Assembly: GCA_030917225.1 (NCBI GenBank)
Contig: JAUPVD010000089.1
Span: 1 to 8,552 of the forward strand
Length of the DNA: 8,552 nt
Source: Pseudomonadota bacterium
GTDB taxonomy: Bacteria > Pseudomonadota > Gammaproteobacteria > Burkholderiales > Rhodocyclaceae
Direction: 5' to 3'
In this document: piece after piece, positions 1 to 7,254 of the stretch
How positions within the stretch are numbered: position 1 is the first letter of the stretch
Layout of the letters: the number at the start of each line of letters is the position of its first letter
Notes under the pieces: model-generated
What the model was told of the DNA's origin: nothing
The model's database searches: none
Seen by the model: the letters and a program-made list of their open reading frames with translations, nothing else
Made by a program: the position numbers and the translations under genes

Positions 1-1647
1 CAGGCGCAACTCATGCCCCAGTTCAGCAGCCTGCTGGGCGGCATGATAGAGACCGATGCCGAGACCATTTTCGGACGCCACTGGCGCGCGGAACAGGCAA
101 TCCGCCACTGCCTCAGGCACCGCAAATCCGCTGTCCGTTACCGAGAGTCGGGCGCCACCTTCGCTCAGGCGAACCGCAACCGTAAGCTCCGGCGACTGCG
201 CCCGCTTGTCCAGGGCATTCTGGATCAGATTGTCGGCAACGCTGTCGAACAGCGCGGTTGGTACTGCCGAATCAGACAAGCAGCGATCTGCCTCGAACAA
301 CACGCCCTGCGATTCGAAGCGCTGGCGCAAGGCATTCCACCAGGCCTCGGCACCGAGCATCGGCCCGCCTCCCCCACGTGGCCGACGCAGCTTTTCCATT
401 GTCTGCTCAAGGCGCTGCACGATGACCGGCAACTGGCGCTGCATCAGTGGCTGAATCTCCGACGCTCGCTCCCCCTCCAGCGACTGCACCAGGTAGCAGA
501 GGTTGTTGAGCGACTGCAGCAGATTCTTGACGTCGTGCGTCAGCCGCGCGCCAGTCTCGTAAACCGCCCGCAGGTAACTCATCTGCTCCAGTTCGCGCTC
601 GCGCAGTTTGGCCATGTGGTATTCGGCCACCAACTGGATGAGCAGCCGGAAATGCCAGACCAGTGCCGGGCTGAGGCGATAGCGGGTGTGCAAATGCAGG
701 CGCACGGAAAGGATGGAAAACTCCTGCGTGAAGGCTCCGGAAGTACCAAAGCTGCCCTTGTCCGTACCGGACGTCCACTCGCCGCCGACCACCCAAGGCA
801 ATTCCAGCATCTGCTGCAGCACGCGGTCAAGAAAAGCCCCCGGGTCACGCTCGGCCTCGGCCATTTCCGTCAGCCGATGCAACCACTGCTCGAACGGCAG
901 GCCGACCGACAAAAGATAACGAGAGAAAAAGACCCCCACCCCACCGAAGCCCGGACGCGGATTCCATGCCCAGCCCAGCAACAGCAGCATCGCCGCCATC
1001 ACCGCCACGGTGCTCAGCAAGGCCTCGACATAGCCGGTACCGCGAATGACCATGAAGGCCAGACTGCCCAGCACAAGCACCGACACCAGCAGAAACACGA
1101 ACAGGCTGTAGACAAAGTCGACCGGCCCGGCTGCTACCCGCCCCGCCCATTCGCGCAGCGGCATGACCAGCATGGCGAACAGCACCATCGGCGTTGCCCA
1201 CATGAACAACTGCTCGAGCAGCACGCGTTCGCCACCGGGGTTGGGCACCACGCGCGGCACCAGATAGAGCAGGATCGAGGAAAGCAGATAGCCGAAGGCC
1301 AGCAGATAGAAAAGGCGAGTGCCACGGTGTTCGACGAAGAGCACTCGCCCTCCGACCAGTGCCGCCAGAAACGCCGCCCACAACAGCAGCAACCACGCGC
1401 CGTAACCCCAGATGCCGACAGCCAGCAGGAGAACGAAGCTGGAAAGCGCCGACACCCCGAGCTTCTGTTCGGAGCGCACAAAGGGCTGCCAGAGCATGAA
1501 CAGACCGACGTCGACCAACCACCACACCAACCCCAACCGCCCTTTGCCATCAGCCAGCAGCGCCAGGTGCAGCAAGCCCAGGAGAAGCGTCAGCAACCCC
1601 CGTTGCCGCTCGACCAAAAAACCACCTGCGCGAGCCAGGAGCGTCAT
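1..1647 (-). CDS. Membrane sensor histidine kinase, 3' end cut by window edge
   Basis: Open frame of 549 codons from ATG at 1647, still open at position 1. AAGGA lies about 10 bases before the ATG. Residues about 15-227 are a run of hydrophobic segments (roughly six to eight membrane passes). They are followed by a soluble stretch (about 245-345) that may be a degenerate GAF-like domain. The transmitter is clear: H-box THDVKN with phospho-acceptor His371, N-box DNLIQNAL with Asn477, G1 box TDSG with Asp505, and G2 box GLGIG at 528-532. Only the last residues should be missing. The HDxKN H-box is the kind seen in PrsK, the kinase of the XrtA/PEP-CTERM system, but the N-terminal part does not let me call it PrsK. 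Such kinases are usually paired with a response regulator, here expected just left of the window. The gene is divergent from a pilin-like gene with a sigma-54 promoter, so it may control it; this is inference. A long open frame on the opposite strand is a GC-rich shadow. Confidence 0.88.
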   Translation of the reverse strand, partial: MTLLARAGGFLVERQRGLLTLLLGLLHLALLADGKGRLGLVWWLVDVGLFMLWQPFVRSEQKLGVSALSSFVLLLAVGIWGYGAWLLLLWAAFLAALVGGRVLFVEHRGTRLFYLLAFGYLLSSILLYLVPRVVPNPGGERVLLEQLFMWATPMVLFAMLVMPLREWAGRVAAGPVDFVYSLFVFLLVSVLVLGSLAFMVIRGTGYVEALLSTVAVMAAMLLLLGWAWNPRPGFGGVGVFFSRYLLSVGLPFEQWLHRLTEMAEAERDPGAFLDRVLQQMLELPWVVGGEWTSGTDKGSFGTSGAFTQEFSILSVRLHLHTRYRLSPALVWHFRLLIQLVAEYHMAKLRERELEQMSYLRAVYETGARLTHDVKNLLQSLNNLCYLVQSLEGERASEIQPLMQRQLPVIVQRLEQTMEKLRRPRGGGGPMLGAEAWWNALRQRFESQGVLFEADRCLSDSAVPTALFDSVADNLIQNALDKRAQSPELTVAVRLSEGGARLSVTDSGFAVPEAVADCLFRAPVASENGLGIGLYHAAQQAAELGHELRL

Positions 1648-1704
1648 GACTGCGCAGTCCTTGTGCGCAAAGCCGTCGAAATCTCGACACCGAAAACAGC
1701 GTTT

Positions 1705-1733
1705 TTGTCAGTCAACCGACATTTATCCATAAT
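1705..1733 (+). promoter_or_regulatory. Possible sigma-70 promoter upstream of the pilin-like gene
   Basis: TTGTCA (1705-1710) and CATAAT (1728-1733) are separated by 17 bases; each differs from the consensus hexamer at one position. A start near 1740 would give an untranslated leader of about 77 bases that runs through the sigma-54 element. It could give basal expression, or it may be fortuitous in this AT-richer patch. Confidence 0.35.
1706..1721. promoter_or_regulatory. Imperfect dyad, possible activator-binding site
   Basis: TGTCAGTCAACCGACA is a 16-base dyad with six of eight pairs matching (outer TGTC/GACA). It has the TGT-N10-ACA form used by NifA-type enhancer-binding proteins. Its left end lies about 80 bases upstream of the predicted sigma-54 start, a workable distance for an upstream activator site. 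It also overlaps the possible -35 of a sigma-70 promoter. Short dyads of this kind arise by chance, so binding is inference. Confidence 0.3.
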
Positions 1734-1761
1734 AAACCCTATGAAATAAGGCATAGGCGTA

Positions 1762-1777
1762 TGGCACGAATCATGCA
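1762..1777 (+). promoter_or_regulatory. Sigma-54 (RpoN) -24/-12 promoter for the pilin-like gene
   Basis: The sequence TGGCACGAATCATGCA matches the RpoN consensus TGGCACG-N4-TTGCA at all but one position (ATGCA instead of TTGCA). The invariant GG (1763-1764) and GC (1775-1776) are exactly 10 bases apart. The predicted start is near 1788, leaving about 29 untranslated bases with an AGGT ribosome-binding site before ATG 1817. Such promoters need an enhancer-binding activator of the NtrC family. Pilin genes are classic RpoN targets, as in PilR control of pilA. Confidence 0.72.
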
Positions 1778-1816
1778 GAGGGTTAGTTGTCGCAATAACC
1801 TTAACAGGTAAGCAAA

Positions 1817-2470
1817 ATGAAAAATCAACAATCCGGCTTCACTCTGGTCGAAATCGCCATTGTACTGGTCATCATCGGCCTGCTGCTCGGAGGCGTGCTG
1901 AAGGGCCAAGAGCTGGTCAACAACGCAAAAGTCAAGAATCTCGCCAATGATTTTCGCGGCATCTCGTCCTTCGTCTACGCATATCAGGACCGCTTCCGGG
2001 GACTCCCCGGCGATGATCGCGCCGCAAACACAAATCTTGCCGGCGGAACACTTGCAACGACGCCGGGCGTCGTTGGCAATGCCCGTATCAACGGCAACTG
2101 GAACTCCGACACCGCAACCGATGAAAGTTACCTGTTCTGGCAGCATGTGCGCTTTGCCGGCCTCGCCACCGGCACTACCGATACTGGTGCAGCAAATTAC
2201 ATACCTCGCAATGCCGAAGGCGGCAGAATCGGGGTAACCAGCGATGCTGTATTGACAGCTCCGGCAACCCCCTACCCGGCCAGTTTTTACGTCTGTTCGC
2301 AAGGCATTCAAGGGCGTTTCGTACGCCAGATAGACGTCACGATCGACGACGGCAATTCACAAACGGGAACCGTTCGGGCCATCGTCGATAACGTTGCAAA
2401 CCAAGCAAATGCGGAGAACGTCACCGCCGCAAACGATGCCGTCCTCTACACAGTCTGTGTGTCGTTCTAA
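1817..2470 (+). CDS. Prepilin-like (type II/IV pseudopilin or minor pilin) protein
   Basis: A 217-residue protein with a type IV prepilin leader: six residues, Gly7, then FTLVE, with the conserved glutamate at position 5 of the mature chain (Glu12). About 20 hydrophobic residues (IAIVLVIIGLLLGG) follow, forming the N-terminal helix. Family knowledge predicts cleavage and N-methylation by PilD-type peptidase after Gly7, and assembly into a pilus or pseudopilus. After the helix comes KGQELVNNAKVKNLANDF, then a short AYQDRFRGLPGDD stretch that recurs in this pilin-like group. The C-terminal half has a DDGNSQTG motif and two cysteines, Cys160 and Cys214, placed to form a C-terminal disulfide. No pilus assembly, secretion or other pilin genes are present here, so it is an orphan whose machinery must be elsewhere. 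AGGT at 1806-1809 sets the start. The exact role (major fibre, minor pilin or secretion pseudopilin) cannot be decided from sequence. Confidence 0.88.
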   Translation: MKNQQSGFTLVEIAIVLVIIGLLLGGVLKGQELVNNAKVKNLANDFRGISSFVYAYQDRFRGLPGDDRAANTNLAGGTLATTPGVVGNARINGNWNSDTATDESYLFWQHVRFAGLATGTTDTGAANYIPRNAEGGRIGVTSDAVLTAPATPYPASFYVCSQGIQGRFVRQIDVTIDDGNSQTGTVRAIVDNVANQANAENVTAANDAVLYTVCVSF

Positions 2471-2490
2471 CCGATAACGCTGCAACCCTC

Positions 2491-2518
2491 AAAGCCCGCT
2501 TCGGCGGGCTTTTTCTTT
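2491..2518 (+). terminator. Rho-independent terminator after the pilin-like gene
   Basis: AAAGCCCGC (2491-2499) pairs perfectly with GCGGGCTTT (2504-2512) around a stable TTCG tetraloop, and T-rich sequence follows to 2518. It lies 20 bases past the pilin stop and just before the stop of the convergent antiporter gene. The stem is symmetrical, but on the minus strand it is followed by only three T's, so it should work mainly for the plus-strand transcript. Confidence 0.9.
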
Positions 2519-2519
2519 G

Positions 2520-4487
2520 TCAGCCTTTCAGCAACCTTTCCTCGGCCACCGCCAAACCTTCCGGCCGACCAAACAGCACCACCACATCGTTTTCCTTGAA
2601 GTAGAGATCGTCCGAAGGTTCCACCACGCGGATATTGCGGCGGCGCACGGCGCTGACGGTCACGCCGAGTTCGCCCAGTTCCAGCCCGAGTAGCGAGCGC
2701 CCGATAGCCCGCGCGCCCGGCGCCAGCGTCACTGAATGCAGGCGAACAGCATCGCTGTCGTGCACATCTTCTTCGCGGTCCGTTTGCCCGTGGAAGAAGC
2801 CGCGCAGTAACTGGTACTGGCTGCCGCGCATTTCGCGGATACGCTTGAGCACCCGATTGATCGGAATGCCGATCAGCACGAGGGCGTGCGAGGCGAGCAT
2901 CATGCTCCCCTCCAGCGATTCCGGCACCACCTCGGTGGCGCCTGCCGCACGCAGGCGGCCCATGTCGGTATCGTCGTAGGTGCGCACGATCACCGGCAGG
3001 TCGGGCTTGAGTTCATGCACCAGTTGCAGGATGCGTTCGGCGGCACGCGTGTCGGTGAACGTCACGACCAGCACGCTGGCGCGGGTCACCCCGGCGGCCA
3101 GCAATGTCTCGCGTCGGGCTGCGTCGCCGAAAACGACGTTTTCGCCCGCTGCCGCCGCTTCTCGCACCCGCTCGGGGTCCAGGTCGAGGGCCATGTAACC
3201 TACCTGTTCCTGCACCATAAAGCGCGCCAGCGTCTGGCCGCTGCGCCCGAATCCACAGATGATGGCGTGACGCTCTGTCCCCATGGTCTGGGCAAAGATG
3301 TTGGTCAGTTCCATCGAACGCAGCAGCCATTCGCTTGCAGCGAAGCGCAACGCGATGCGGTCAGCGAAATGGACGATGATCGGCGCAATCAGCATTGACA
3401 GCACCAGCGCTGCCAGCACGGCCTGCGAGGCAAGGGCCGGCACCAGACTGAAGCGCTTGATCTCGGCCAGCAGCACGAAGCCGAACTCACCGCCGGCGCA
3501 AAGCCACAAACCCGTCCGGATAGCCGTCCCGGGCGCCGAGCCAAGAAGGCGGGAAAGCCCCCCGATGACCACGAACTTGACCACCAGCAAGCCCGCCAGC
3601 ACCGCCAATACCAGGAGAAAGTTGCCGAGCACCAGATGCATGTCGAGCAGCATGCCGATGGTGACGAAGAACAGGCCCATCAGCACATCGCGGAAAGGCT
3701 TGATGTCCTCTTCCACCTGGTAGCGGTATTCGGTCTCGGAGATGAGCATGCCGGCCACGAAGGCACCCAGCGCCAGCGAAAGCCCGGCCAGTTCAGTGAG
3801 ATAGGCCAGTCCGAGGGTGATCAACAGCACGTTGAGCATGAACAACTCGGCCGACTTGCCGCGCGCGACAATGAAGAACCACTTGCGCATCAGCCGCTGG
3901 CCAAAATAAAGCACCAGCGACAGCACTACCACCGCCTTGATCGCCGCCACCCCCATCATCATCGCCATCTGCTCCGGCGACTTGGTGAAGGAAGGAATGA
4001 GGATCAGCAGCGGCACCACGGCCAGATCCTGGAAGAGCAGAACCCCCATGACCTCGCGGCCGTGCTTCGAATCCAGTTCCATGCGGTCGGTCAGCAACTT
4101 GGTCAGCACCGCCGTTGAAGACATTGCCAACACGCCACCAAGGGCCACCCCGCCCTGCCAGTGCATGTCGAAGACGAGACAGATCAGCGCCGTCAGGACC
4201 AGCGTGGACACCACCTGCAGCAGGCCCAGACCGAAAACGATGCGCTTCATCGCGTAGAGCTTGGACAGCGAGAATTCGAGGCCGATCGAGAACATCAGGA
4301 AGACCACGCCGAATTCCGCCAGATAGGAAGCATTCGATGCGCTGTCCATCAGGTTGAGTGCATGCGGGCCGATCGCCGTGCCGACCAGCAGGTAGGCAAG
4401 CACCGGCGGCAGGTTGAGCCGGCGGAACAGAATGACAGCCAGCACCGACGTCCCCAGCAGCAGGAGAGAAAGCTGCAATGTGCTCAT
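2520..4487 (-). CDS. Kef/YbaL-type CPA2 monovalent cation:proton antiporter with RCK domains
   Basis: A full-length 655-residue protein. Residues 1 to about 385 form the membrane Na+/H+-exchanger domain of the CPA2 family. They include LLFQDLAVVPL with the conserved Gln153-Asp154, and the ETEYRYQVEEDIKPF loop followed by LMGLFFVTIGM, matching the regulatory loop of KefB/KefC. From about 407 a TrkA-N (RCK) Rossmann domain begins with the nucleotide-binding GFGRSG at 412-417. A TrkA-C domain occupies roughly 575-653. The protein should exchange K+ or Na+ for H+ across the inner membrane, gated by ligand binding to the RCK part. No KefF/KefG partner gene is adjacent, so glutathione gating like that of E. 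coli KefC cannot be assumed; YbaL-like is equally possible. ATG 4487 has no clear Shine-Dalgarno sequence, and I see no better in-frame start. The gene is convergent with the pilin-like gene and divergent from kdsD. Confidence 0.9.
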   Translation of the reverse strand: MSTLQLSLLLLGTSVLAVILFRRLNLPPVLAYLLVGTAIGPHALNLMDSASNASYLAEFGVVFLMFSIGLEFSLSKLYAMKRIVFGLGLLQVVSTLVLTALICLVFDMHWQGGVALGGVLAMSSTAVLTKLLTDRMELDSKHGREVMGVLLFQDLAVVPLLILIPSFTKSPEQMAMMMGVAAIKAVVVLSLVLYFGQRLMRKWFFIVARGKSAELFMLNVLLITLGLAYLTELAGLSLALGAFVAGMLISETEYRYQVEEDIKPFRDVLMGLFFVTIGMLLDMHLVLGNFLLVLAVLAGLLVVKFVVIGGLSRLLGSAPGTAIRTGLWLCAGGEFGFVLLAEIKRFSLVPALASQAVLAALVLSMLIAPIIVHFADRIALRFAASEWLLRSMELTNIFAQTMGTERHAIICGFGRSGQTLARFMVQEQVGYMALDLDPERVREAAAAGENVVFGDAARRETLLAAGVTRASVLVVTFTDTRAAERILQLVHELKPDLPVIVRTYDDTDMGRLRAAGATEVVPESLEGSMMLASHALVLIGIPINRVLKRIREMRGSQYQLLRGFFHGQTDREEDVHDSDAVRLHSVTLAPGARAIGRSLLGLELGELGVTVSAVRRRNIRVVEPSDDLYFKENDVVVLFGRPEGLAVAEERLLKG

Positions 4488-4537
4488 CGATGGCGTTCGC
4501 GTCTATGGGGCATGGAATCTGGGGCTCTGGGCTGATC

Positions 4538-4546
4538 TGCTATACT
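4538..4546 (+). promoter_or_regulatory. Extended -10 promoter for the kdsD operon
   Basis: TGCTATACT is an extended -10 element (TGn plus TATACT at 4541-4546), 27 bases before ATG 4574. No good -35 is present at the usual distance, as is common for extended -10 promoters. On the minus strand the overlapping TATAGC could serve as a weak -10 for the divergent antiporter gene. The whole divergent gap is only 86 bases. Confidence 0.5.
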
Positions 4547-4573
4547 TCGACGAATCATAACCGCATCGAATCC

Positions 4574-5551
4574 ATGAACCAAATTCAGCCCTCGCCGAAA
4601 GCGCTCGATCTGGCACGGCGGGTTCTTCGCATCGAAGCCGACGCGGTCGCCGCCCTGGCCAGCCGCATCGATGGCGATTTTCTCGCCGCGCTGGCGCTCA
4701 TCCTCAATTGTCATGGCCGCGTGATCGTCAGCGGCATGGGCAAGTCGGGCCATATCGCCCGCAAGATCGCTGCCACGTTCTCCAGCACCGGCACCCCGGC
4801 CTATTTTGTACACCCGGCCGAAGCCAGCCATGGCGACCTCGGCATGATCACCCGTGACGATGTGCTGATTGCCCTCTCCAATTCCGGCGAAAGCGCCGAG
4901 CTGATGGCCATCATCCCGATCGTCAAACGGCTCGGCGGCAAGGTCATCGCCATGACCGGCAACCCGCAGTCCTCACTGGCGCGCGAAGCAGATGCCCATC
5001 TTGACGCCGGTGTTGCCGAGGAGGCCTGCCCGCTCAACCTGGCGCCGACCGCCAGCACCACGGCGGCCCTCGCGCTGGGAGACGCCCTGGCGGTAGCCTT
5101 GCTGGACGAGCGCGGCTTTGGCACCGAAGACTTTGCCCGTTCCCACCCCGGCGGTGCACTTGGCCGCCGCCTGCTGACCCATGTTCGTGACGTCATGCGC
5201 GAAGCGCCGCCAGCCGTGCCGCCGGAAGCCCCGGTCGCCGCGGCCATTCTCGAAATCTCGCGCGGCGGCATCGGCATGACGACCGTGGTATCGGCCGACC
5301 GGCAGGTGATCGGCATCTTCACCGACGGCGATATCCGCCGGGCCTTTGAAAAGAACATCGACCTGCGCGCCCTCAAGGTTGCCGACGTGATGACTCGCAA
5401 CCCGCGCACCATCGGCCCGGACAAGCTGGCGGTGGAGGCTGTCGAGATGATGGAGCAGTTCCGCGTCAATGCGCTACCGGTCACCAACGCCGAGGGCGAG
5501 CTGATCGGTGCCCTGAACATGCACGATCTTTTCCGGGCCAAGGTCATCTGA
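4574..5551 (+). CDS. kdsD: D-arabinose-5-phosphate isomerase
   Basis: A 325-residue cytoplasmic enzyme converting D-ribulose 5-phosphate to D-arabinose 5-phosphate, the first step towards Kdo for lipopolysaccharide. Residues about 35-185 are the SIS sugar-isomerase fold, with SGMGKSGH at 53-60, HGDLG at 86-90 and SNSGES at 102-107. Lys57, Glu109, Glu150 and His191 line up with the four active-site residues known for E. coli KdsD (59, 111, 152, 193), with a constant offset of two. Two CBS domains follow (about 205-265 and 270-325), the usual regulatory tail. The frame is open upstream to 4478, but ATG 4574 is preferred. It starts the normal KdsD N-terminus and lies just downstream of an extended -10 promoter, which an earlier start would overlap. 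The Shine-Dalgarno is weak. It is the first gene of the LPS operon; its stop overlaps the kdsC start by one base (TGATG). Confidence 0.96.
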   Translation: MNQIQPSPKALDLARRVLRIEADAVAALASRIDGDFLAALALILNCHGRVIVSGMGKSGHIARKIAATFSSTGTPAYFVHPAEASHGDLGMITRDDVLIALSNSGESAELMAIIPIVKRLGGKVIAMTGNPQSSLAREADAHLDAGVAEEACPLNLAPTASTTAALALGDALAVALLDERGFGTEDFARSHPGGALGRRLLTHVRDVMREAPPAVPPEAPVAAAILEISRGGIGMTTVVSADRQVIGIFTDGDIRRAFEKNIDLRALKVADVMTRNPRTIGPDKLAVEAVEMMEQFRVNALPVTNAEGELIGALNMHDLFRAKVI

Positions 5552-6075
5552 TGAGCGCCACCGACCGCGCCAGGAATGTGCGACTGATGGCCTTCGACGT
5601 CGATGGCGTCATGACCGACGGTTCCATCTACTACACCGACGAAGGTACCGAGCTGAAGGCCTTCAACGCGCTCGATGGCGCTGGCTTGAAAATGCTCGAA
5701 AAGGCCGGCATCACCGTCGCCATCATTACCGGCCGCAAGGCGCCGTGCGTCGAGCTGCGCGCCCGCAACCTCGGCATACCTTGTCTCCATCAGGGTGTTC
5801 ATGACAAGGCCGCCTGCCTGAACGGCATGCTTGCCGAACTGGGCCTCACCGCCGACCAAGCCGGCTATATGGGCGACGACGTGATGGATCTGGCCGTCAT
5901 GGGGTTATGCGGTTTTTCCGCAGCCCCCGCCAACGGCCACGATTCGGTACTGCAGCGCGCCGCGCTGGTGACCCGCAAGTGCGGCGGCCATGGCGCCGTT
6001 CGAGAAGTGTGCGACTTCATCCTTGCTGCGCAGGGCAAGCTGGAAGACGTCATCGCTCCGTGGTTGCCACAATGA
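5551..6075 (+). CDS. kdsC: 3-deoxy-D-manno-octulosonate 8-phosphate phosphatase
   Basis: A 174-residue HAD-superfamily (C0, capless) phosphatase that removes phosphate from Kdo 8-phosphate to give Kdo, in the cytoplasm. Motif I is FDVDGVMTDG with nucleophile Asp16 and acid/base Asp18. Motif II threonine is Thr60 in IITGRK, motif III lysine is Lys86 in HDKAA, and motif IV is GDDVMDL with Asp109-Asp110 for magnesium. The length and the GGHGAVRE segment near the C-terminus are typical of tetrameric KdsC. AAGG at 5540-5543 supports the ATG at 5551, which overlaps the kdsD stop. The stop overlaps the lptC start as ATGA, so translation is probably coupled. Confidence 0.96.
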   Translation: MSATDRARNVRLMAFDVDGVMTDGSIYYTDEGTELKAFNALDGAGLKMLEKAGITVAIITGRKAPCVELRARNLGIPCLHQGVHDKAACLNGMLAELGLTADQAGYMGDDVMDLAVMGLCGFSAAPANGHDSVLQRAALVTRKCGGHGAVREVCDFILAAQGKLEDVIAPWLPQ

Positions 6076-6659
6076 AAAACTGGGCAACCGCCATCTTTCC
6101 AATCTCTGTTCTCGGCGTTCTCGCCGGGTTGAGCTTCTGGCTCCTGCATATCACGGATATCAAGGAAGAAAAGAGCGACGGCAAGAACCGCCACGATCCG
6201 GACTACATCATCAGCGGCATGCAGATGAACAAGCTGAACAAGGCCGGCAAGCTCCAGTACACCTTCACCGCCAAGGAAACGCGGCACTATCCGGACGACG
6301 ACACCACCGATGTCACCCTGCCGCACCTGGTTTACTTCAGCCCGAGCAAACCAACGCTGACCATGAGTTCGTTGACGGCGCACGTGAATAGCGAAGGCGA
6401 AATCGTCCAGATGCAGGATGACGTGCAGATCAAGCGCGATGCGACCCCGACACGAGCGGCGCTGTTCGGTTACATGGCGGACCTGACCATTCACACGGAA
6501 GAAGAAACCGCGTCCACCAAGACACCGGTGCTATTTACCCAAGGGAAAAGCTGGCTCAAGGGTGTCGGCATGCACATCGACAACAAGACCCAGACCTACG
6601 TGCTTGAATCCCAGGCCGTCGGTCAGTTTGAAAGCAGAAAGGCGAAAGCCAAACCATGA
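6072..6659 (+). CDS. lptC: LPS export system protein LptC
   Basis: A 195-residue bitopic inner-membrane protein. One N-terminal membrane helix (about residues 7-26) is followed by a periplasmic beta-jellyroll domain of the LptC family. It takes LPS from the LptBFG transporter and hands it to LptA. Recognisable family features are the DYIISGM strand just after the linker, the FTAKETRHYPDDDTTDV region, and a late FTQGKSWLKGVGM segment. The frame is open upstream inside kdsC, but ATG 6072 is chosen because it gives the membrane anchor at the N-terminus and forms the ATGA overlap with the kdsC stop. Its own stop overlaps lptA the same way. No strong ribosome-binding site is visible, consistent with coupled translation. 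The identification rests on family resemblance plus operon position. Confidence 0.92.
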   Translation: MKNWATAIFPISVLGVLAGLSFWLLHITDIKEEKSDGKNRHDPDYIISGMQMNKLNKAGKLQYTFTAKETRHYPDDDTTDVTLPHLVYFSPSKPTLTMSSLTAHVNSEGEIVQMQDDVQIKRDATPTRAALFGYMADLTIHTEEETASTKTPVLFTQGKSWLKGVGMHIDNKTQTYVLESQAVGQFESRKAKAKP

Positions 6660-7249
6660 AACGACTCTTCATTGCCGCCTTGCTGGCCTCGCTATCCCTG
6701 CCAACGCTTGCGGAAAAGGCTGACCGGGAGAAGCCGATCACCCTCGAAGCCAACCGCATCAACGTCGATGACGTGAAAAAAGTCCAGGTCTACGAAGGCA
6801 ACGTCGTCCTCACACAGGGCACGCTGTCCATCCGCACCGACCGCCTGGTGGTGACACAGGATGCCGACGGTTTCCAGAAGGGTGTCGCGCACGGCGGCCC
6901 GGGCGGCGTTGCCCGTTTCAGGCAGAAGCGCGAAGGCAAGGACGAATATATCGAAGGCGAAGGCGAGCGCATCGAACATGACGCACGCACCGAGACCACC
7001 GAATTCTTCATCCGGGCCTGGGTCCGCAGCGGCCTGGACGAGGTCAAGGGCAACTTCATTTCCTACGATGGCGCCAACGAGAAATACCTGGTTACCTCCG
7101 GCGTTTCAGCCGACGGCAAGGGCCCGGCCAAGGCCGAGGGTGGTCGCGTCCGCGCGATCATCCAGCCGAAGGGCAAAAATGCCAACGAACCGAACAAGGG
7201 CGAGCCGCTCACCTTGAAGCCGGCAACGACTGTCCCCAACAAGGAATGA
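6656..7249 (+). CDS. lptA: LPS periplasmic bridge protein LptA
   Basis: A 197-residue periplasmic protein. Residues 1-19 are a Sec signal peptide ending LPTLA, with likely cleavage before EKAD. The following OstA/LptA domain (about 25-155) forms the jellyroll that stacks head to tail to carry LPS to the outer membrane; [23 protein letters not shown] and the GGPGGVARF region are typical. The C-terminal 35 to 40 residues are polar and low in complexity, rich in Lys, Asn, Pro and Thr, and probably disordered. The start overlaps the lptC stop as ATGA. The expected partner gene lptB (the ABC ATPase) does not follow; an enoyl-CoA hydratase gene does. Confidence 0.93.
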   Translation: MKRLFIAALLASLSLPTLAEKADREKPITLEANRINVDDVKKVQVYEGNVVLTQGTLSIRTDRLVVTQDADGFQKGVAHGGPGGVARFRQKREGKDEYIEGEGERIEHDARTETTEFFIRAWVRSGLDEVKGNFISYDGANEKYLVTSGVSADGKGPAKAEGGRVRAIIQPKGKNANEPNKGEPLTLKPATTVPNKE

Positions 7250-7254
7250 GCGCC

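Noticed and set aside
845..1550. Minus-strand open frames of 226 and 138 codons within the kinase region
   Set aside because: They are in the wrong frame. The continuous kinase frame from ATG 1647 covers the same bases and makes a coherent membrane domain; these do not.
1600..1647. Apparent frameshift near the kinase N-terminus at a T homopolymer
   Set aside because: Recounting the run of six A's on the plus strand (1616-1621) restores one unbroken frame from ATG 1647 with its AAGGA site.
13..1749. A 578-codon plus-strand open frame opposite the histidine kinase
   Set aside because: The protein is rich in His, Gln, Arg and Pro without domains or hydrophobic pattern, as expected of the antisense of a Leu-rich GC-rich gene. 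The opposite strand carries intact H, N, G1 and G2 boxes.
1739..2311. A 190-codon minus-strand frame opposite the pilin-like gene
   Set aside because: The plus strand has a textbook prepilin signal, ribosome-binding site, promoter and terminator; the reverse frame has none of these.
4478..4573. Upstream extension of kdsD by 32 residues
   Set aside because: It would cover the likely extended -10 promoter and adds sequence not expected on KdsD; ATG 4574 gives the normal N-terminus.
4801..5859. A 352-codon minus-strand open frame across kdsD and kdsC
   Set aside because: It is rich in Ser, Arg, Ala and Thr and low in complexity, lies opposite two well-supported enzymes, and shows no recognisable family.
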